Shown piece by piece: positions 14,151 to 17,073 of a stretch of 17,073 nucleotides of DNA (positions are counted from its first letter, which is position 1; each line of letters starts with the position of its first letter). The position numbers and the translations under genes are program-made. The stretch is from an uncultured Lachnospiraceae bacterium (GTDB lineage: Bacteria > Bacillota_A > Clostridia > Lachnospirales > Lachnospiraceae): the NCBI GenBank assembly GCA_902795985.1, contig CADBNG010000049.1, positions 1 through 17,073 of the forward strand. Direction: 5' to 3'. The notes beneath the pieces were generated by a model, which was given only the letters and a program-made list of their open reading frames with translations, had not been told where the DNA came from and did no database searches.

Positions 14151-14179
14151 TAGACTGATTTGCGGATTCAGGCTATTAT
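14151..14179 (+). promoter_or_regulatory. Candidate promoter of the MATE transporter gene
   Basis: TAGACT (14151-14156), 17 bases, then TATTAT (14174-14179). Both boxes are moderate matches (four and five of six). The ribosome binding site AAAGGA (14204-14209) is nine bases before the ATG at 14219. Confidence 0.4.
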
Positions 14180-14218
14180 TATGTTGTTTTGCGGGAGACA
14201 GCGAAAGGATGAGCATCC

Positions 14219-15610
14219 ATGACCGATCAGGGATACCAGGCCCAATACAATAAAATGACAAAAACCCCGGTCTGGAAACTGGTGGTCACACTGGCGGTGC
14301 CTTCAACCGTCAGTATGCTTATCACGAATATCTACAATACTGCGGACACTTATTTTGTCAGCAGTCTCGGCGTAAATGAGAGCGGCGCTACAGGCGTCGT
14401 TTTTTCGCTGATGGCGATTATCCAGGCGATTGGATTTATGATTGGCGCAGGCGCCGGCAGCTGCATTGCAAGGGAATTGGGCGCAGGGAAAATTGAGCAG
14501 GCGAAACGCACTTCGGCGACCCTGTTTTATGTCGGAATCGGACTGGGCGTGCTGTTCGCGGTATTCGGCATCCTGTTTAATGAACCGCTGATGGTTCTTC
14601 TGGGAAGCACACAGCGGATTCTTCCGCCGGCGAAGCAGTATTCGCTTTATATTTTGATTGCGGTCCCGGTGATGGTCGGAAGTTTTGCCCTGAACAATAT
14701 TCTCCGATATGAGGGGAAGGCTTTTTACGGGATGATCGGCCTCGGGGCCGGGGGAATCCTGAATATTTTCGGGGATTATTTCCTGATCCGTCATGCGGGG
14801 ATGGGGATTGCCGGTGCGGGGCTGGCCACCTGCGTTTCCCAGTACATATCCTTCGTCATTCTGATACTGGCGTTTGTACGGGGGAAGAGCCAGGTTTCGC
14901 TGAATCCCGGGTATTTCACACCGGACGTTAAGAAGATTGCGCAGACCATAATGGTGGGCTTTCCGAGCCTGGTCCGGCAGGGCCTTTTCGGGCTGTCGGC
15001 AGCCGCTTTGAATCACTGTTCGGCCATGGTCGGCGGGGAAGCGGCCGTGGCGGCGATGAGTATTGTCAGCCGGGTTTGCGGACTGATGTACAGCGTGGCA
15101 ATCGGGTTCGGCCAGGGATATCAGCCGGTTGCAGGGTTCAATTACGGCGCCGGCCGCTATGACCGGGTCCGGAAAGCCATGACGTTTCTGCTGTTCCTTA
15201 TTCTGGGATGGCTTGTGTTCATCGGTCTGGCCGGATTCTTTAACGCGGACTGGGTGATTTCCTGTTTCCGGGAGGATCCGGAGATTCTTCGGCTGGGGGC
15301 AGCGGCGCTGAAGGCGCAGTGTGTGATTCTTCCGCTTCTGACACTGCAGATTACGGCGAATATGACGTATCAGAGTCTCGGATTCGCGTTTCAGGCTTCG
15401 CTGCTGGCGTCGTTCCGCAGCGGGCTGTTCTTTATCCCGGTTGTGATTATCGCGTCCAATCTGTTTTCGGAAACCGGGCTTATCCTTTCACAGCCTCTGG
15501 CAGATCTGATCGGGACGGCTGTGACCATTCCGTTTCTTCTGGCGGCAAGGAAAAAACTTGCGGAAAAGGATCAGAAGGCTTCATCGGGAACGGGAGAAGA
15601 TTCTTCGTAA
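14219..15610 (+). CDS. MATE family multidrug/metabolite efflux transporter
   Basis: A 463-residue inner-membrane antiporter of the multidrug and toxin extrusion family, expected to export cationic or aromatic compounds in exchange for Na+ or H+. About twelve transmembrane helices are visible, arranged as two related halves. Family landmarks are VTLAVPSTVSMLITNIYNTA with DTYFVSSLG in helix 1-2, GAGAGSCIARELGAGK after helix 2, the GLATCVSQYISF region, GFPSLVRQGLFG at the start of the second half, and GFGQGYQPVAGFNYGAGRYD in the second-half loop. The pattern is closest to the Firmicutes MepA-like branch. The C-terminal tail is short and charged (KKLAEKDQKASSGTGEDSS). The gene has its own candidate promoter. 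It is followed after 81 bases by a MocR-type regulator on the same strand, with no convincing terminator between them, so partial read-through and a regulatory link are possible. The substrate cannot be told from sequence. Confidence 0.93.
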   Translation: MTDQGYQAQYNKMTKTPVWKLVVTLAVPSTVSMLITNIYNTADTYFVSSLGVNESGATGVVFSLMAIIQAIGFMIGAGAGSCIARELGAGKIEQAKRTSATLFYVGIGLGVLFAVFGILFNEPLMVLLGSTQRILPPAKQYSLYILIAVPVMVGSFALNNILRYEGKAFYGMIGLGAGGILNIFGDYFLIRHAGMGIAGAGLATCVSQYISFVILILAFVRGKSQVSLNPGYFTPDVKKIAQTIMVGFPSLVRQGLFGLSAAALNHCSAMVGGEAAVAAMSIVSRVCGLMYSVAIGFGQGYQPVAGFNYGAGRYDRVRKAMTFLLFLILGWLVFIGLAGFFNADWVISCFREDPEILRLGAAALKAQCVILPLLTLQITANMTYQSLGFAFQASLLASFRSGLFFIPVVIIASNLFSETGLILSQPLADLIGTAVTIPFLLAARKKLAEKDQKASSGTGEDSS

Positions 15611-15637
15611 GAGGCTGCCCGGGATAAATTGACCCTG

Positions 15638-15666
15638 TTGAAATAATCAAATTAATACATTAATAT
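15638..15666 (+). promoter_or_regulatory. Candidate promoter of the MocR-type gene
   Basis: TTGAAA (15638-15643), 17 bases, then TAATAT (15661-15666). The region 15640-15668 is strikingly AT-rich. Transcription would start near 15673, inside the left arm of the inverted repeat that encloses the ribosome binding site. Confidence 0.5.
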
Positions 15667-15667
15667 A

Positions 15668-15701
15668 AGGTCAGCAAAAGGAGGGAATTCCATGCTGACC
15701 T
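15668..15701 (+). promoter_or_regulatory. Inverted repeat enclosing the ribosome binding site and start codon of the MocR-type gene
   Basis: AGGTCAGC (15668-15675) and GCTGACCT (15694-15701) are perfect complements, 18 bases apart. Between or overlapping them lie the strong AAAAGGAGGG and the ATG at 15692. A further half-site-like TTGACC occurs at 15629-15634. This could be an operator for autoregulation, or an RNA hairpin hiding the ribosome binding site if transcription starts upstream. Confidence 0.5.
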
Positions 15702-16774
15702 ATGATTTGCACAGCCGTACCACCGGCAAAACCCTGCATCTTTATGAATGCATAAAAGAGGATATCCGCAGCGGGAAAATCCGTCCCGGTGAAAAGCTTC
15801 CGTCAAAACGGGAGCTGGCCGGCCATCTTTCCGTCAGCGTAATCACGGTGGAGAATGCCTATATTCTTTTAGAGGAAGAAGGGTATATCTTTGCAAAGCC
15901 GCGGGTGGGCTTTTTCGCGAACCGTCTGCGCCTGCAGCAAAAAGAAAGGATGCCGGAAAAAGAACTGCAGCTGCTGCCGGAAGAGAAGATGGAGGAGAAT
16001 TTATCCGGAGCTGAAAAAGCGTATTTTCCCGCCATGACCCGGATTATCAGGAAACTGCTGAGCGACCGGCCGGAGATCCTCCAGCAGCGTCCCCCGCATT
16101 TCGGCTGCGCGGTGCTGCGCAACGCCATTGCGGGATATCTGCGCCGTTACAGGGGGATGGAGGTTCTGCCTTCCCATATCATCATCGGTTCCGGGGCCGA
16201 ATATCTGTACGGGCTGACGGTGCAGCTTTTCGGAAGGGAAAAAATCTACGGTATTGAAGATCCCTCCTACGAAAAAATTGCCCTGGTTTACCGTGCGAAC
16301 GGGGCTGTGGTGGATTTCCTGAAAATGGGAGAGGATGGAATCCTCAGCAGCGAGCTTGCACGGACCGGGGCCGGGATCCTTCACATCACTCCGTATCATT
16401 CCTGGCCTACCGGCGTCACCGCTGCGGCGGAAAAACGATATGAATATCTTTCCTGGGCAAAAGAAAGGGGAGGATATATCATCGAGGACGACTTCGATTC
16501 GGAATTTGCCTTTTACCGGAAGCCCATTGAAACATTGTTCTCAATGGACCGGGAAGGCCATGTGATTTATATGAACACCTTTACGAAAACGCTGTCGCCC
16601 GCAATCCGTACGGCGTATATGATCTTTTCGGATGAACTTCTGGAGAAATACAGTAAGAAACTGGGCTTTTACTCCTGTCCGGTTCCGGTACTCGAGCAGT
16701 ATGCTCTGGCGGAATTCATTGAGAGCGGGGCGTTTGAAAGGCATGTGAACCGGAAACACCGGGCAGTAAAATAA
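15692..16774 (+). CDS. GntR/MocR-type PLP-dependent regulator, C-terminally truncated
   Basis: MocR proteins join a GntR winged-helix DNA-binding domain to a fold-type-I aminotransferase-like domain that uses pyridoxal phosphate as ligand. Here the winged helix spans about residues 12-78 (GKIRPGEKLPSKRELAGHLS). The PLP domain follows, with GSGAEYLYGL, the Asp-bearing IIEDDFDSEF (264-273) and YMNTFTKTLSP with PLP-binding Lys299. The protein stops at 360 residues, just after FERHVNRKHR, where family members of about 460-490 residues continue with the Arg-rich helix and the small domain carrying the carboxylate-binding Arg. A terminator follows the stop within 20 bases and no remnant of the missing part is visible, so this looks like a deletion rather than a simple frameshift. 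It may be a decaying gene or a variant that binds DNA and PLP but no amino acid. AAAAGGAGGG precedes the ATG. Confidence 0.85.
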   Translation: MLTYDLHSRTTGKTLHLYECIKEDIRSGKIRPGEKLPSKRELAGHLSVSVITVENAYILLEEEGYIFAKPRVGFFANRLRLQQKERMPEKELQLLPEEKMEENLSGAEKAYFPAMTRIIRKLLSDRPEILQQRPPHFGCAVLRNAIAGYLRRYRGMEVLPSHIIIGSGAEYLYGLTVQLFGREKIYGIEDPSYEKIALVYRANGAVVDFLKMGEDGILSSELARTGAGILHITPYHSWPTGVTAAAEKRYEYLSWAKERGGYIIEDDFDSEFAFYRKPIETLFSMDREGHVIYMNTFTKTLSPAIRTAYMIFSDELLEKYSKKLGFYSCPVPVLEQYALAEFIESGAFERHVNRKHRAVK

Positions 16775-16793
16775 AAACAATAAAAAGCATGAA

Positions 16794-16830
16794 GAAAGCT
16801 CCGCAGAAGGTTCGGCGGAGCTTTCGTTTT
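16794..16830. terminator. Bidirectional terminator between MocR-type and L,D-transpeptidase genes
   Basis: GAAAGCTCCGC (16794-16804) and GCGGAGCTTTC (16815-16825) form a perfect 11-bp stem with a ten-base loop. GTTTT follows on the plus strand, and the minus strand reads into TTCATGCTTTTTATTG. Since the flanking genes converge here, it probably serves both. Confidence 0.85.
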
Positions 16831-16854
16831 GGCATTTGGAATTAAACCGGAATA

Positions 16855-17073
16855 TCAGTAATCGGCCAGCCCTTCCGGGGTGTCGATAATGATTCTGCAG
16901 CCGGCTCGGACATACAGCATGATTTTTTCCATCTGTTCAATCGGTACCGCAATACAGCCCAGAGTCGGCTCACCGCTTCCGGCATGCAGGAAGATGGCGG
17001 AACCGGCGCCGGAGACGCATTCCTTATTGAAATCCAGCGCCAGACAATACTGATAGCAATTAACGTAGTCGAT
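16855..17073 (-). CDS. L,D-transpeptidase (YkuD fold), C-terminal fragment cut by window edge
   Basis: Only the last 72 residues are inside the window; the frame is open to the final base, and the start lies beyond it. The fragment reads through GSAIFLHAGSGEPTLGCIAV and ends in EGLADY. It has the YkuD catalytic signature: a His (codon at 16984-16986) followed eleven residues later by the nucleophilic Cys (codon at 16954-16956) in T-L-G-C-I-A-V-P. This corresponds to the family's [S/T]-x-G-C motif; here the spacing is short and the residue before Gly is Leu. YkuD enzymes make 3-3 peptidoglycan cross-links or attach proteins to the wall, acting outside the membrane. The upstream part, including any signal peptide and wall-binding domain, cannot be seen. 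Because there is no start codon in the window it is easily missed. It converges on the MocR-type gene across a shared terminator. Confidence 0.82.
   Translation of the reverse strand: MDYVNCYQYCLALDFNKECVSGAGSAIFLHAGSGEPTLGCIAVPIEQMEKIMLYVRAGCRIIIDTPEGLADY

Larger units (their letters stand above)
13917..14218. other. Intergenic region: two hairpins and a promoter, no gene
   Basis: Apart from the two hairpins there is an AT-rich stretch (14061-14100) and a candidate promoter. The minus-strand frames that cross it have no ribosome binding site or recognisable domain and I do not regard them as genes. Confidence 0.55.

Overview
The window looks like chromosomal DNA from an anaerobic, moderately GC-rich member of the Clostridia (Bacillota), probably from gut or rumen. 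The evidence is strong AGGAGG-type ribosome binding sites, a ferredoxin-dependent 2-oxoacid oxidoreductase, S-layer-homology (SLH) surface anchoring, DUF975 and MocR families, and RsuA/RlmH-type housekeeping genes. No species can be named from the sequence alone. I see no prophage, CRISPR array, tRNA, rRNA or intact transposon.

Layout. (1) 1-2258, plus strand: the end of a homoserine dehydrogenase gene followed by an alkaline-phosphatase-superfamily gene of the 'proposed homoserine kinase' type. Together they suggest two consecutive steps towards threonine. A strong hairpin terminator closes this unit. (2) 2351-3558, plus strand: two overlapping rRNA-modification genes, an RsuA-type pseudouridine synthase and rlmH. 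(3) 3630-4682, minus strand: two small membrane proteins, DUF975 and DUF4190-like. (4) 4841-10697, plus strand: a five-gene cluster of acyl-CoA synthetase, iorA, iorB, phenylacetate-CoA ligase and a tandem-ACT protein. This is a coherent aryl-acid module. IorAB interconverts aryl-pyruvates and aryl-acetyl-CoA, the ligases link aryl-acetyl-CoA to free aryl acids, and the ACT protein is a plausible amino-acid sensor. It could run oxidatively (amino acid degradation) or reductively (making Phe, Tyr or Trp from scavenged aryl acids). (5) 10698-11063: an intergenic region with two near-identical palindromes in tandem. (6) 11064-13916, plus strand: a 950-residue secreted SLH-anchored surface protein with InlB-type repeats and a Big2 domain. 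(7) 14219-16774, plus strand: a MATE transporter, then a GntR/MocR regulator that appears to lack its C-terminal aminotransferase subdomain. (8) 16855-17073, minus strand: the C-terminal end of a YkuD-type L,D-transpeptidase, cut by the window edge and convergent with the MocR gene across a shared terminator.

The most interesting items are the aryl-acid operon with two unrelated CoA ligases and a private ACT protein, the tandem palindromes at 10704-10785 with a compensatory base-pair change, the truncated MocR gene, and an inverted repeat that encloses that gene's ribosome binding site and start codon. No wholly new system is evident. The aryl-acid operon is the best candidate for an under-described one.
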